A DNA stretch of 64,000 bases from NCBI GenBank assembly GCA_039191605.1, contig JBCCXL010000015.1:62001-126000 (forward strand), in the 5' to 3' direction. Positions 49,953 through 58,790 of the stretch are shown here, piece by piece. Positions within the stretch are counted from its first letter, which is position 1, and the number at the start of each line of letters is the position of its first letter. The DNA is from JBCCXL01 sp039191605 (GTDB taxonomy: Bacteria > Acidobacteriota > Thermoanaerobaculia > Multivoradales > JAHZIX01). A program made the position numbers and the translations under genes. A model generated the notes under the pieces. It did no database searches. It worked only from the letters and a program-made list of their open reading frames with translations, and had not been told where the DNA came from.

Positions 49953-50702
49953 TCATTCTTCTAATGCGGCTTCGAGGCCGAATTCAGGGCGTTCTAACAA
50001 GTTTCTCAGCTGAAGATGGTGCCGCCGCTCGTGGGCCGCGAGGGTCGCGAAGCCGCCCCCGAGGGTAAGGCGAAAGGGCGGAAAGTAGGGATCGGGAAAG
50101 CGGACTCGGCCCAGGCAGCTCTCGGGGATCTCTTCCAGCAGGCGGTAGAGCACAGCGAGGCTTTGGCGATAGTCGTCCAGGATACGGTCGCGAGGAGGGT
50201 AGGTTTCTCCTCTCAGGGTCGCCCGGCGGGGGGCGGGCATCTTCCATCTCGGTGGCGGCTCGAGGAAGGCGATGAACCAGCCCTCGAAGAGTCTCGGAAC
50301 GAAGCGCCGCTCCTCTGCCTCGTCTGCCGTGGCGGCACCCTGGTCGCTGGTCGACGGGTCGATGTTCGAAGGGGCGGCGTCTGAAGGGCTGTCCGGACCG
50401 CCCGAGCCTGTCGAGGAGCGCTGAAGATTTTTGTCGAGAGCCTTCTCCATGAAGTCGCTGTAGCTGCGGTTGACCCGGGCCAGGTGCTCGAGGATTTGCG
50501 CTACGCACCAGCCGCCCTGGGAGGGGCGCCACCGCCAGGCTTCCTCTGGGAGGGGGGCGACTCGCTCCACCGTCGCCGCCTCTGCCCGCTGAAGCTCGAG
50601 GCTCAGATCCTTCGCGTTGCGAGGGCGCTTGCGGTCGGGAATCGAATCCAGGGGGTAGTTTGGGGGCGGTCGTCGCTGGGGGTCGATGGGTGGGTGCTGC
50701 AT
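49953..50702 (-). CDS. DinB-family protein, copy A
   Basis: A 249-residue paralogue of the next gene. The two align from NYPLDSIPDRKRPRNAKDL through WRWRPSQGGWCVAQILEHLARVNRSY (by parts) to GGGFATLAAHERRHHLQLRNLL. It has a Ser/Ala/Asp-rich insert of about 30 residues after the first metal-site helix pair. Both keep the C-terminal HERRHH, so both are likely active. First gene of the DinB-DinB-rhomboid operon. Confidence 0.82.
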   Translation of the reverse strand: MQHPPIDPQRRPPPNYPLDSIPDRKRPRNAKDLSLELQRAEAATVERVAPLPEEAWRWRPSQGGWCVAQILEHLARVNRSYSDFMEKALDKNLQRSSTGSGGPDSPSDAAPSNIDPSTSDQGAATADEAEERRFVPRLFEGWFIAFLEPPPRWKMPAPRRATLRGETYPPRDRILDDYRQSLAVLYRLLEEIPESCLGRVRFPDPYFPPFRLTLGGGFATLAAHERRHHLQLRNLLERPEFGLEAALEE

Positions 50703-51030
50703 CGCGGCAGATTCCGGGGATTGTCGCCGTTGCGGCGGCGGGAGAAACCCGGGTCGATGCTATCAGTGCCGGGTTCTTCTCTCGTCAGGTTCGGGCTCTT
50801 CAGTTTGGGCTTTTCAGTCTGGTCCCTGCGAGTTGCGCCAAGGCATCAAGGCCGCGCTGGGCTACCGCTGTGCCGTAGAGGCTATGCTCCGGGGCGAGGG
50901 ATTCGATACCCTAGGATCCTCGTCGCAATCTTCGCGCTGACGAATTCCCTACTGCTTCGCTTCCCTGCCCCACTTCTCTGCACCGAGCACTCTCATTTCC
51001 GTGGTCTTCCGCGGACGAGGAGAAGATCCT
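50703..51030. other. Divergent region between DinB copy A and fabI
   Basis: No gene supported. It holds a 14-bp tandem repeat (GGGCTCTTCAGTTT/GGGCTTTTCAGTCT, 50793-50820) and the fabI ribosome binding site GAGGAGA at about 51016-51023. Confidence 0.5.
50793..50820. repeat. 14-bp tandem repeat upstream of fabI
   Basis: GGGCTCTTCAGTTT is followed directly by GGGCTTTTCAGTCT in the divergent DinB-fabI gap. Confidence 0.7.
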
Positions 51031-51816
51031 ATGTCCAGTTCGCAGCCTACCGCCATCGTTTTCGGTATCGCCAACAAGCGCAGCATCGCCTGGGGAGTGA
51101 CCCAGAAGCTTCATGCCCAGGGGGTGAAGCTCACGGTGGCCTACCAGGGGGAGCGCTTCGAGCGCGCCATCCGCAAGCTGCTGGAGGGAGAGGGGATCAC
51201 CGACGCTCTGCTGGTGACCTGCGACGTGACGGAAGAAGGCGCGGTAGACCGCGTCTTCGATGCTCACATGGAGCAGTGGGGGCGCCTGGATCACGTGGTC
51301 CACAGCATCGCCTTCGCCAAGCGGGAAGAGCTGGAGGGGAACTTCACCGACACCAGCCGGGACGGCTTCCTGCTGGCCCAGGAGATCAGCGCCTTTAGCC
51401 TGATCCCGATGGCGCGGGCGGCGAAACGACTGATGAGCGACGGCGGTTCGATCATCGCCATGACCTATTTGGCGGCCCAGCGGGTGGTGGCGAACTACAA
51501 CGTCATGGGATCCGCTAAGGCCTCCCTAGAGCACGTGGTACGGCAGCTGGCCTTCGAGCTGGGGGAACAGAATATCCGGGTGAACGCGGTCTCCGCCGGC
51601 CCGCTACAGACCGTTTCTGCCCGCGGCGTGGCCGGCTTTTCGGGCATCCTGAAGGTGTACGCCGACAAGACGCCGCTGAAGCGCAACATCACCCTGGAGG
51701 AGGTGGCCAACGCCTCCTGGTTCCTGCTCAGCGAGCAGGCTTCGGGGATCACCGGCCAATGCCTCTTCGTGGATTCCGGCTACTCGATCATGGCCTCGTC
51801 CGGCGACGAGATCTGA
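51031..51816 (+). CDS. fabI: Enoyl-[acyl-carrier-protein] reductase, FabI type
   Basis: FabI reduces trans-2-enoyl-ACP in the last step of each fatty-acid elongation round. The 261-residue protein starts with the FabI-specific cofactor loop VFGIANKRSIAWGVTQKL. It keeps VHSIAFAKREELEG, MTYLAAQRVVANYNVMGSAK (Tyr-x6-Lys catalytic pair), and VNAVSAGPLQTVSARGVAGF. The ATG at 51031 follows GAGGAGA. It stands alone rather than in a fab operon. Confidence 0.95.
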   Translation: MSSSQPTAIVFGIANKRSIAWGVTQKLHAQGVKLTVAYQGERFERAIRKLLEGEGITDALLVTCDVTEEGAVDRVFDAHMEQWGRLDHVVHSIAFAKREELEGNFTDTSRDGFLLAQEISAFSLIPMARAAKRLMSDGGSIIAMTYLAAQRVVANYNVMGSAKASLEHVVRQLAFELGEQNIRVNAVSAGPLQTVSARGVAGFSGILKVYADKTPLKRNITLEEVANASWFLLSEQASGITGQCLFVDSGYSIMASSGDEI

Positions 51817-51822
51817 GCTTGG

Positions 51823-51871
51823 TGAGGCCTTGGTCTGGCGAGGTCTTGGTCTGATAAGGCTTTAGTCTGAC
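51823..51871. repeat. 16-17-bp degenerate tandem repeat between convergent genes
   Basis: TGAGGCCTTGGTCTGGC, GAGGTCTTGGTCTGAT and AAGGCTTTAGTCTGAC lie head to tail in the gap between the fabI and AarF stops. Confidence 0.75.
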
Positions 51872-51881
51872 GAGGCTCGCC

Positions 51882-53663
51882 TCAGCGCAGCAGGCCGACG
51901 ATCAGCAGGAGCGTGCCGAGGCCTAGGGCGAGGGTTCCGAACAGAGCCTCGCCGCCGCTGCCGAGGCTGCGCATCAGGGCACCGCTCACCAGCAGAGCGC
52001 TTCCGGCCACCAGCCAGCGCAGCGATTCCAGCCGCGCCTCGAGGCGCTGCTGGCGCCGTCGGCTAGCGGCGTCCGGGCGGGTTCTCACCGTCAGCCGGCC
52101 GGCCCGCGCGTCGCTCACCAGGTCGATGACCTCCAGCGGGAAGCGGGCGAGCTGCCGAGAGCGGCGAGAGAGGCCTTCCACCAGTCCTCCGTCGCCGAGG
52201 ATCTTGGCGTAGGGACGAGCGGCGCGCCACGGGTCGAAGCGCGGGTCGAGGCTGGTGGTGAGGCCCAGCAGGAGCTCCATGGCGCGGCCGGTGAAGAGCA
52301 GGTCCACCGGCGCCTGGACCGGCGTCTCTAGCAGCAGGGAGCCGAATTCCTTCATCAGCGAGGGCGCGGCGTCCAGGGCCGCGGTGTTCAGCTTGCCGAT
52401 GTCCACTCCCCAGATTCGATCCAGGATCACCGCTACTGCCTCTTCCAGGGACTCGAGATCCGCTCCCGGGAGCAGCAGGCCGGCGTCGGAGAGGGCCCTC
52501 ACTACCTGCGCCGGGTCCCGCTGGATGAGGCCCAGGGCGTAGCGCCGCAGGCTGTCCCGCAGGTGGGGAGGGATGGTGGTCATCATGCCGAAATCGATGA
52601 ACACCACCCGAAATTCGCGCTGATCGACCTTCGGCACCTCTTCCCCGGGCTGGAAGGCCTGGCGCCCGGCGGCTCGCTCTTGTGCGGTGGGCAGGGGGCG
52701 CAGGAAGAGGTTGCCGGGGTGGGGGTCGGCGTGGATCAAATCGTGGCGGAAGAGCTGCTCGAGGTAGAGCTGAAAGAGAGTTTGGGCGACCTCGGCGGGG
52801 TCGATGCCGGCGGCCAGCAGCGGCTCTCTCTGGGCCGGGAGAAAGGCCACGTTGCTCTCGATCAGGGTGCTGCGGGTGGTGAAGCCGGAAAGGATCTCCG
52901 GAACCTCCACCCGAGGGTCGTCGGCGAAGGCGTCGCGGAAGTGCTCGGTGTTGCTGGCCTCCAGCCGTAGATCCAGCTCTCGCCGGGTAGTGGCGGCAAA
53001 TTCTTCTGCCATGGCTTCGAGATCGGCGCGACGGGCGATGGCCTTCCAGCGCTTGAGCCAGCGCACCGCCAGCGAGACGGCGGCGAGATCCGTCTCTACC
53101 AGGATCTCGATTCGCGGTCGCAGGACCTTGATCACCGCGGCGCTCGGCTGGGTTGTTTCCGATGGGGCGGTTTCTGATGGAGCTTCTTCCGACGGTGCTC
53201 CATCTTGCTGCAGCAGCTCCGGGCGGAGGCGCACCGAGTGCACCTGAGCCAGGGAGGCGGCGCCCAGGGGGTGGCGCTCGATGGCGGCGAAGATCTCCCC
53301 CGGGGGCCGTCCATAGGCCTCTTCGATTCGTTCCAGGACCTTGTCGAAGTCTTCCGGGGGAACCTCGTCCCGCAGGCCCGAGAGCTCGTCGACGATGGCC
53401 TCCGGCAGCACGTCCACCCGGGTGCTGAGGTATTGACCGAGCTTGATGAGAACACCGCCGAGGTCCACCGCGAGGGTGCGGAATTCCCGGGCTCGGCGCT
53501 GCCAGCGGGGGAGGGGGTCGGAGCGCAGGGCGCGCAGCAGCGGGAGGCGCAGAATCACCTCCCACCACAGGGCGTGGACCAGGGTTCGCAGGATGAAGCC
53601 GCGGATCCGCCGGTAGCGTCGGGTGTCCATCGGCGGGGAGGGTTGGGGGGAGGTGCTGCTCAC
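51882..53663 (-). CDS. AarF/ABC1/UbiB-family kinase-like protein
   Basis: A 593-residue UbiB-family atypical kinase, a group tied to quinone or other lipid handling at membranes. The KxGQ motif is in LIKLGQYLSTRVDVLP, followed by ELSGLRDEVPPEDF. The nucleotide-binding and catalytic regions follow: VIKVLRPRI (Lys), HADPHPGNLFLRPL (the DxHxxN-like site) and VVFIDFGMMTTIPP (DFG). Two hydrophobic helices close the C-terminus. A Ser/Glu-rich insert encoded by 15-bp repeats (53156-53200) lies before VIKVLRP. No ubiquinone or menaquinone gene is adjacent. Confidence 0.92.
   Translation of the reverse strand: MSSTSPQPSPPMDTRRYRRIRGFILRTLVHALWWEVILRLPLLRALRSDPLPRWQRRAREFRTLAVDLGGVLIKLGQYLSTRVDVLPEAIVDELSGLRDEVPPEDFDKVLERIEEAYGRPPGEIFAAIERHPLGAASLAQVHSVRLRPELLQQDGAPSEEAPSETAPSETTQPSAAVIKVLRPRIEILVETDLAAVSLAVRWLKRWKAIARRADLEAMAEEFAATTRRELDLRLEASNTEHFRDAFADDPRVEVPEILSGFTTRSTLIESNVAFLPAQREPLLAAGIDPAEVAQTLFQLYLEQLFRHDLIHADPHPGNLFLRPLPTAQERAAGRQAFQPGEEVPKVDQREFRVVFIDFGMMTTIPPHLRDSLRRYALGLIQRDPAQVVRALSDAGLLLPGADLESLEEAVAVILDRIWGVDIGKLNTAALDAAPSLMKEFGSLLLETPVQAPVDLLFTGRAMELLLGLTTSLDPRFDPWRAARPYAKILGDGGLVEGLSRRSRQLARFPLEVIDLVSDARAGRLTVRTRPDAASRRRQQRLEARLESLRWLVAGSALLVSGALMRSLGSGGEALFGTLALGLGTLLLIVGLLR
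53156..53200. repeat. 15-bp in-frame repeat within the AarF gene
   Basis: Units TTTCCGATGGGGCGG, TTTCTGATGGAGCTT and CTTCCGACGGTGCTC encode the EAPSET-type insert. Confidence 0.65.
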
Positions 53664-54029
53664 CTCTGGTTCTTACCACGTTCCGCCGCTTCTTGGTGCG
53701 GAGATTCCGCCCTTGGCGCCGGCAAGGCGGCGAGCCTGTGACAGCTCCGCCACAGGGGCGTCGCAGGGCCCGTGGTAGCGTTCGCCGTCGAAGGTGCTGG
53801 ATCTTTCCGAGGATTCAGCATCGACGCCCCACCGCCAGTGAGATCCCCCTCTTCAAGTGATGCAGCGTTCCTCGGCTGAACCCGGCTGCCGGCCCGTGGT
53901 GCTACCCGTCGAGAGCCCGACGTGCCGAGGCCCGTCGCCCTGCCGAGAGCCCGGGATCTGCTGCCTGCGCTCGGGGAAGACTTCTTCCTCCGGCGCCTCT
54001 CCACCTCTACCGCATCCGGAGACTCGTCC
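53664..54029. other. Divergent intergenic region between AarF and the secreted protein
   Basis: No gene supported; an open stretch that extends the next gene upstream lacks coding character. Nothing else stands out. Confidence 0.45.
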
Positions 54030-55169
54030 ATGGCTCCTTTCTCTCTCCTTCCACCGACACTCTCTAGGCGAGCCCTTTCGCAGCGGCTGACGGTGGCTTC
54101 GACCGCCGCGGCTCTCTGCCTCCTGATTGCTCTCTTCGGTCTGGCCCCTAGCGCGCTAGCTCAAGACGGCGGCGCCGTGGTTGCGGCGGATGATGCGGTG
54201 GTGGGGGAAGTGGTGCGGATGCTGGACGGCGGCGTGTCCGTCACCATCATCTCCGCCTGGCTGGAGACCGGAGAGCGTCGTTTCGGCCCCCTCTCTCCCA
54301 ACGACCTCCTGGCTCTGACGGGAGCACCGGCCCCGGAGGAGCTGATTCGCTGGCTGCTGGAAAACGCCCAGGAGGCCTCGGCACCGCCTCCCGCGCCGAC
54401 TCCAGAGCCTGCGCCGGCTCCGGCGACGCCTGCTCCGGAACCTGCTCCAGAGCCAGCTCCGACGACGCCAATCCCCGGGACGCCAGCGCCCGTGACGCCA
54501 ACTCCGACGGCCCCTAACCCGGCCTCGCAGCCGGCGGCCTCGTCGGCCGCAGCCGATGGTCTCGTTCCGGTGGAGTTCCGGGTGCGCTACTCGCCGCTGC
54601 CGGACGAGGACGAGGATCCTCCCTACCTCTTCGTCTACCTCGCCGGGCAGGTGCTGACCTCGGCGGATCCCTCCGGCCTGCTCACTCCCCGCGGGCTGGA
54701 GTTCCGCCACCGGGTGCCGCCGGGGCGCCACGAGGTGCGGATCCTGGCGGAGATCCATGAGAAGGACGGGGACGAGTGGATTCACGAGGCGAGGGTGCTC
54801 GAGCGCCTGCTGATTCTCGACGTGCTCCCCGGGGAGCCCTGGATCGCCGAGCTGGAGATCACCGAGCCTCGTTTTTCCCTCGACGGAGGCGCGAAGCTGG
54901 AGTGGCGGGTGTTCCGCGGCACCGAGGTGCGGGCGGAGGAAGACACCAACGTTCCGCTGCTCTCCTCCTGGCCCTACCTCTGCGAGGATGTGCAGATCAC
55001 CTACGCCAACGACAAGGGCAAGGTGGCTCGGTCCCAGCGCTGGAAGCTGGACGATTGCGTGCGCTGGCCGACGCTGTGGACCGGTACCCCCGACGCCGCC
55101 GGTCGCGACGAAGTGCTCGCCGTGATGGAGCGCTACGGCTACCGGCCGGTGCCGGCAGATACTCGCTGA
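54030..55169 (+). CDS. Secreted protein with proline-rich linker, function unknown
   Basis: About 379 residues. A signal peptide (ALCLLIALFGLAPSALAQ) is followed by a small helical domain (about 50-110, EVVRMLDGGVSVTIISAWLE, LTGAPAPEELIRWLL), a Pro/Ala/Thr-rich linker with PAPEPAPAP-type repeats (about 115-175) and a beta-rich C-terminal domain (about 185-375) with LFVYLAGQVLTS and PPGRHEVRILAEIHE. The C-terminal domain looks like an immunoglobulin-type sandwich. No family recognised. ATG 54030 is chosen because the signal peptide begins soon after. Confidence 0.7.
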   Translation: MAPFSLLPPTLSRRALSQRLTVASTAAALCLLIALFGLAPSALAQDGGAVVAADDAVVGEVVRMLDGGVSVTIISAWLETGERRFGPLSPNDLLALTGAPAPEELIRWLLENAQEASAPPPAPTPEPAPAPATPAPEPAPEPAPTTPIPGTPAPVTPTPTAPNPASQPAASSAAADGLVPVEFRVRYSPLPDEDEDPPYLFVYLAGQVLTSADPSGLLTPRGLEFRHRVPPGRHEVRILAEIHEKDGDEWIHEARVLERLLILDVLPGEPWIAELEITEPRFSLDGGAKLEWRVFRGTEVRAEEDTNVPLLSSWPYLCEDVQITYANDKGKVARSQRWKLDDCVRWPTLWTGTPDAAGRDEVLAVMERYGYRPVPADTR

Positions 55170-55179
55170 CCAGTCTCGC

Positions 55180-55214
55180 TGGCTGGCCGTGCTGGTTGGC
55201 CGTGCTGGCTGGCC
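55180..55214. repeat. 13-bp tandem repeat at the secreted-protein gene tail
   Basis: TGGCTGGCCGTGC, TGGTTGGCCGTGC and a partial TGGCTGGCC follow each other 10 bp after the stop codon. Confidence 0.8.
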
Positions 55215-55386
55215 TTCAACTCAGCGCATCTGCGGGTGCGAGACTCTCTGACGGCCCCGGCAGTCTCCGCTTCCGGGGCCGCGGTGTGTTTGGCCGAAGT
55301 CAGCTAGGTCGGGATGGAGGGATGGACTGGGTCCGGTCGCCGAAGCCGGGGTCTGGTCTCTGCTCAGGCTTGTTGTGCGTAGGCCG

Positions 55387-56133
55387 TCACGGGGCCCAGT
55401 AGAGATCCAGGTGGTCGCCGGCGTTGTCCAGCACCGCGCGGATGGGGTACTCCTTGGCCGGGCCTCCCAGAGAGGCGCGGTGCAGCACCTTGCGCTTCGC
55501 TTCACCGGTGACGTGGAGCACTACCGCCCGACTGCGACAGAGGGGAGCGAGGGTCAGGCTGAGCCGGGCGTGGGGAGCCCGCGGCGGAATGGAGGCGATG
55601 CACAGGCGGTGAGTATCGAGGTCGAGGGCGGCGTTGAGCTCGGTAGTGTGAGGGAAGAGGGAGGCGGTATGTCCGTCGAGGCCCATGCCCAGCACTACGA
55701 AATCGAAGGGGCGGGGGACCTGCACCAGGGCCTCTTCGGTGGCCTGGACCCCTTCCTCGGGGGTGGGCTCCACGTTCTTCAGCGGCACGAAGCGAGCATC
55801 CCGGGCCTGATCCTGGAGCAGATGCTCGCGGATCAGGCGCTCGTTGGAGTCGGCATGATCCGGCGAGACCCAGCGTTCGTCGGCGAGGGTGACCCACACG
55901 TTGTGCCACGACAGTTCTCGGCGCCGCAGCTCGGTGAAGTAGGGCACCGGAGTCGAGCCACCGGAGATCACGAGGCTGGCTTCCCCTCGGGTCTCGAGAG
56001 CGGCCTGCAGCTCCTGAATCGTGCGATCCGCCAGGGCGTTGGCGAGCTGTGTGGTGTCGTCGTAGAGATGACTCTCACGAAAGCGCCGCTGAACCTTGGG
56101 TCTGCGTCGCCGCCTGCGTTCCTTTCGTGCCAT
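55387..56133 (-). CDS. pgl: 6-Phosphogluconolactonase
   Basis: Hydrolyses 6-phosphogluconolactone to 6-phosphogluconate, second step of the pathway coded here. The 248-residue protein has LVISGGSTPVPYFTELRR (phosphate-binding), VTLADERWVSPDHADSNERLI (by parts, with the active Glu-Arg) and VVLGMGLDGHTASLFPHT, all signatures of the DevB/SOL family. The first 12 residues are a run of Arg and Lys, unusual but harmless. It lies 45 bp downstream of zwf on the same strand. Confidence 0.93.
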   Translation of the reverse strand: MARKERRRRRRPKVQRRFRESHLYDDTTQLANALADRTIQELQAALETRGEASLVISGGSTPVPYFTELRRRELSWHNVWVTLADERWVSPDHADSNERLIREHLLQDQARDARFVPLKNVEPTPEEGVQATEEALVQVPRPFDFVVLGMGLDGHTASLFPHTTELNAALDLDTHRLCIASIPPRAPHARLSLTLAPLCRSRAVVLHVTGEAKRKVLHRASLGGPAKEYPIRAVLDNAGDHLDLYWAP

Positions 56134-56178
56134 GGTCCTAGAGTACCCTTCTTCAGACGTCCTTCTCAGATTTCCCGC

Positions 56179-57675
56179 TCAGACGACCTGCTCGTACCAA
56201 TTGCGTTCATCCCGCAGCACTAGGGTGATGGCCTCCGCCGGACCCCAGCTGCCGGCGCTGTAGATGCGTGGCGCCTCCCCCCGCTCCTTCCAGCCGTCGA
56301 GAATCGGCTCGATCCAGCGCCACGCGGCCTCTACCTCATCGCGGTGCATGAACAGGGTCGCGTTGCCCCGCAGCACGTCCAGCAGCAGGCGCTCGTAGGC
56401 CCGGGGCGTGCGCTCGTCGAAAGTATCCGCCAGGTTGAGGTTGAGATGCACCCGCTTGAGGCGCAGCCGAACGCCGGGCTTTTTGACCATCAGAGCCAGC
56501 TTGATGCTTTCGTCCGGCTGCAGCCGGATCACCAGGCGGTTGTCGTGGAGAGCGCCCGCCGGACTACCGAAAAGGTTGTGGGGCAGGGTCTTGAACTGAA
56601 TGACGATCTCCGAGACTCGATGCCCCATGGCTTTGCCGGTGCGCAGATAGAAGGGCACTCCCGCCCAGCGCCAATTGTCCACCTCCGCCTTCAGCGCGAC
56701 GAAGGTCTCGGTGCGGGAGCTCGGCCGAATATCCTCTTCCTCCAGATATCCCCCCACCGACTTGCCGTCGATGATCCCCGGTCGGTACTGCCCGCGAACC
56801 GTCTTGTGGGCGATATCGTCCCGACTCATCGGCCGCAGCGCCCGCAGCACCTTGATCTTCTCCTGGCGAATGAAGTCCTGCTCGAGACGGCTGGGGGGCT
56901 CCATGGCGGTGAGGCACAGCAGCTGGAGGATGTGGTTTTGCACCATGTCCCGCAGCGCCCCGGCGTGGTCGTAATAGCCGCCCCGGCCCTCGACCCCGAG
57001 GGTTTCGGCGACGGTGATTTGGACATGATCGATGTGGCTGGAATTCCACATCGGCTCGAAAAGGGCGTTGGCGAAGCGCAGCGAGATGAGGTTCTGGACG
57101 GTCTCTTTGCCGAGGTAGTGATCGATGCGGTAGATCTGAGTCTCGGCGAAGACCTCGCCGACGGCGGTGTTGATGGCGGAGGCGGAGGCCAGATCGTGGC
57201 CGATGGGCTTCTCCAACACGATGCGCGAGGTGTCGTCGATCAGGCCAGCCTCGGCGATGGCTCGGCTGATGGTGCCGTAGAGATTGGGCGGAGTGGCGAG
57301 GTAGAAGACCCGGGTGCGGGACGTTCCGCCGTCGTCGTCCAGCACCGTACGCAGGCCGCCGAGGCTCTCGATATTGGCCGCGTCGACGGCGAGATAGTGC
57401 AGCCTCTCGGCGAAGCTGCTCCAATCCTCCGCGGTGAAGTCGCCGGGGGAGACGTGCTGTCGACAGCTCTTCTCCAGATCTTGGAGGAATTGCTCGCGGG
57501 TAGTCTCCTCTCGGGCGACGGCGACGATGCGGCCGGTTTCCGGCAGGTCGTCGTGGCGGTGGAGGTAGTAGAGAGCCGGCAGCAGCTTGCGGTGAGCGAG
57601 GTCACCGGTACCGCCGACCACGACCATGTCGAAGGGCTCCGAGTGATGGGAGGCAGAGGAGGCGCTGTGGCTCAT
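56179..57675 (-). CDS. zwf: Glucose-6-phosphate 1-dehydrogenase
   Basis: Oxidises glucose-6-phosphate to the lactone with NAD(P)+. The N-terminal cofactor loop is VVVGGTGDLAHRKLLPALY, the catalytic site RIDHYLGKETVQNL and the C-terminal beta domain includes FYLRTGKAMGHRVSEI. About 498 residues, normal length. The start at 57675 (MSHSASS) is favoured by GAGGA just upstream; a longer form from 57702 adds nine residues. Head of a zwf-pgl pair; eda lies 113 bp upstream on the same strand. Confidence 0.95.
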   Translation of the reverse strand: MSHSASSASHHSEPFDMVVVGGTGDLAHRKLLPALYYLHRHDDLPETGRIVAVAREETTREQFLQDLEKSCRQHVSPGDFTAEDWSSFAERLHYLAVDAANIESLGGLRTVLDDDGGTSRTRVFYLATPPNLYGTISRAIAEAGLIDDTSRIVLEKPIGHDLASASAINTAVGEVFAETQIYRIDHYLGKETVQNLISLRFANALFEPMWNSSHIDHVQITVAETLGVEGRGGYYDHAGALRDMVQNHILQLLCLTAMEPPSRLEQDFIRQEKIKVLRALRPMSRDDIAHKTVRGQYRPGIIDGKSVGGYLEEEDIRPSSRTETFVALKAEVDNWRWAGVPFYLRTGKAMGHRVSEIVIQFKTLPHNLFGSPAGALHDNRLVIRLQPDESIKLALMVKKPGVRLRLKRVHLNLNLADTFDERTPRAYERLLLDVLRGNATLFMHRDEVEAAWRWIEPILDGWKERGEAPRIYSAGSWGPAEAITLVLRDERNWYEQVV

Positions 57676-57730
57676 GGGGTCCTCGGCAAGAGATCGCTGC
57701 AACGAGCGATCCTGATCGTCAGGCCGTCAT

Positions 57731-57798
57731 CGTTGGATACCGGATGTCGTTGGATTACGAGCGGCGTTGGATGCTGGGCTTCTTTGGATCACGGGAAG
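57731..57798. repeat. 17-bp degenerate tandem repeat, four units, at the eda tail
   Basis: Units start at 57731, 57748, 57765 and 57782, each beginning CGTTGGAT or CTTTGGAT. The fourth contains the eda stop codon (57791-57789). It lies in the zwf-eda gap. Confidence 0.85.
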
Positions 57799-58445
57799 TC
57801 GGTGGGCGCGCCGGAGCCGGTGCTGCGGGGCAGGCCCGAGGCGTCCCGGGCGAGCTCTCGGATCTGATCCCACCGCCCCTCGGCGACGGCGTCCTTGGGA
57901 GCGACCCACGAGCCGCCGACGCAGGGGACATAGGGAAGAGTCAGGTACTCCCGGAAGCTCTCGCGACCGATGCCCCCGGTGGGGCAGAAGACGAGATCTG
58001 GAAGCGGTCCGTGGAGAGCCTTGAGAAAGCCCACGCCCCCCGCGACCTTCGCCGGGAAGAGCTTGAGGGCGTGAAAACCCAAGGCCCGCGCCGCCATCGC
58101 TTCCGAGGGGGTCATGATTCCCGGCAGCAGCGGGAGGCCATCTTCCGAGGCCGCTCGGGCGAGATCTTCGGTGAGCCCCGGAGAGACGGCGAAGCGCCCT
58201 CCCGCGGCTCGCACCATCGAGAGATCCACCGGGCGCGTGACGGTGCCGGCGCCCACCACCGCCTCGGGGACTTCGCTCACGATGCGCCGGATTGATTCCA
58301 GGGCGGCATCGGTGCGCAGGGTGACTTCGAGCACTCGCAGGCCGCCGCCGACCAAGGCCTGGGCCAGCGGCACCGCATCGTCCGCCCGGCGGATGGTGAG
58401 GACGGGAATGACCGGGGAGAGGGAGAGGATCTGGTGGATGTCCAT
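57789..58445 (-). CDS. eda: 2-Keto-3-deoxy-6-phosphogluconate aldolase
   Basis: Cleaves KDPG to pyruvate and glyceraldehyde-3-phosphate, the last Entner-Doudoroff step. A (beta/alpha)8 barrel of about 218 residues: RVLEVTLRTDAAL (catalytic Glu), VGAGTVTRP, FHALKLFPAKVAGGVGFLKAL (Schiff-base Lys) and CPTGGIGRESFREYL. The ATG at 58445 gives the usual family start MDIHQILSLSPVIPVLTI; a longer frame to 58589 does not look coding. Divergent from edd across 345 bp. Confidence 0.95.
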   Translation of the reverse strand: MDIHQILSLSPVIPVLTIRRADDAVPLAQALVGGGLRVLEVTLRTDAALESIRRIVSEVPEAVVGAGTVTRPVDLSMVRAAGGRFAVSPGLTEDLARAASEDGLPLLPGIMTPSEAMAARALGFHALKLFPAKVAGGVGFLKALHGPLPDLVFCPTGGIGRESFREYLTLPYVPCVGGSWVAPKDAVAEGRWDQIRELARDASGLPRSTGSGAPTDFP

Positions 58446-58790
58446 GGTGGCTTTGGGGGGCGGTCGTTCGGGGTTTGGAATAGCGCGCCTTGGCTGCTGC
58501 TCGTGGCGTCGGTGCTGCTGGAGGCTTCTTCGGCCGTCGACCGCTTGCCTTCGGCCGTTGGCGCGCGAATGGGGGGCCGGAGAGCCCATTCAAGGAAGTC
58601 GGATTTGGTAGAGGCGGCCAGGGTCGGTAGTCGGTTGGGTGATGGCTGAATCGAGGGTGTCTCGACCGATGGTTCAGCATTCGTCGCCTTCGAGGCGTAG
58701 GCTGTATTGTGACTTATTTGTTCAACTTTTGTACAAATTTATTCAACGGTGCGGATGGGGGATCTTTGGACAGGCTGATACTATGATCTC
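58446..58790. promoter_or_regulatory. Divergent eda-edd promoter region
   Basis: No gene supported. A short A/T-rich island (58707-58747) stands out in G+C-rich DNA. It holds TTTGTTCAAC (58717-58726), the perfect palindrome TTGTACAA (58730-58737) and TTCAAC repeated at 58721-58726 and 58742-58747, 21 bp apart or two helical turns. This is a good candidate operator for a sugar-acid regulator. No HexR/RpiR-family gene is in the window. Confidence 0.5.

Noticed and set aside
57731..57798. Possible CRISPR-like array
   Set aside because: Units of 17 bp run head to tail without spacers and are degenerate; no cas gene is present. The same applies to the other tandem repeats.
56344..57867. Plus-strand frame of 507 codons
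   Set aside because: Antisense to zwf, which has intact G6PD motifs.
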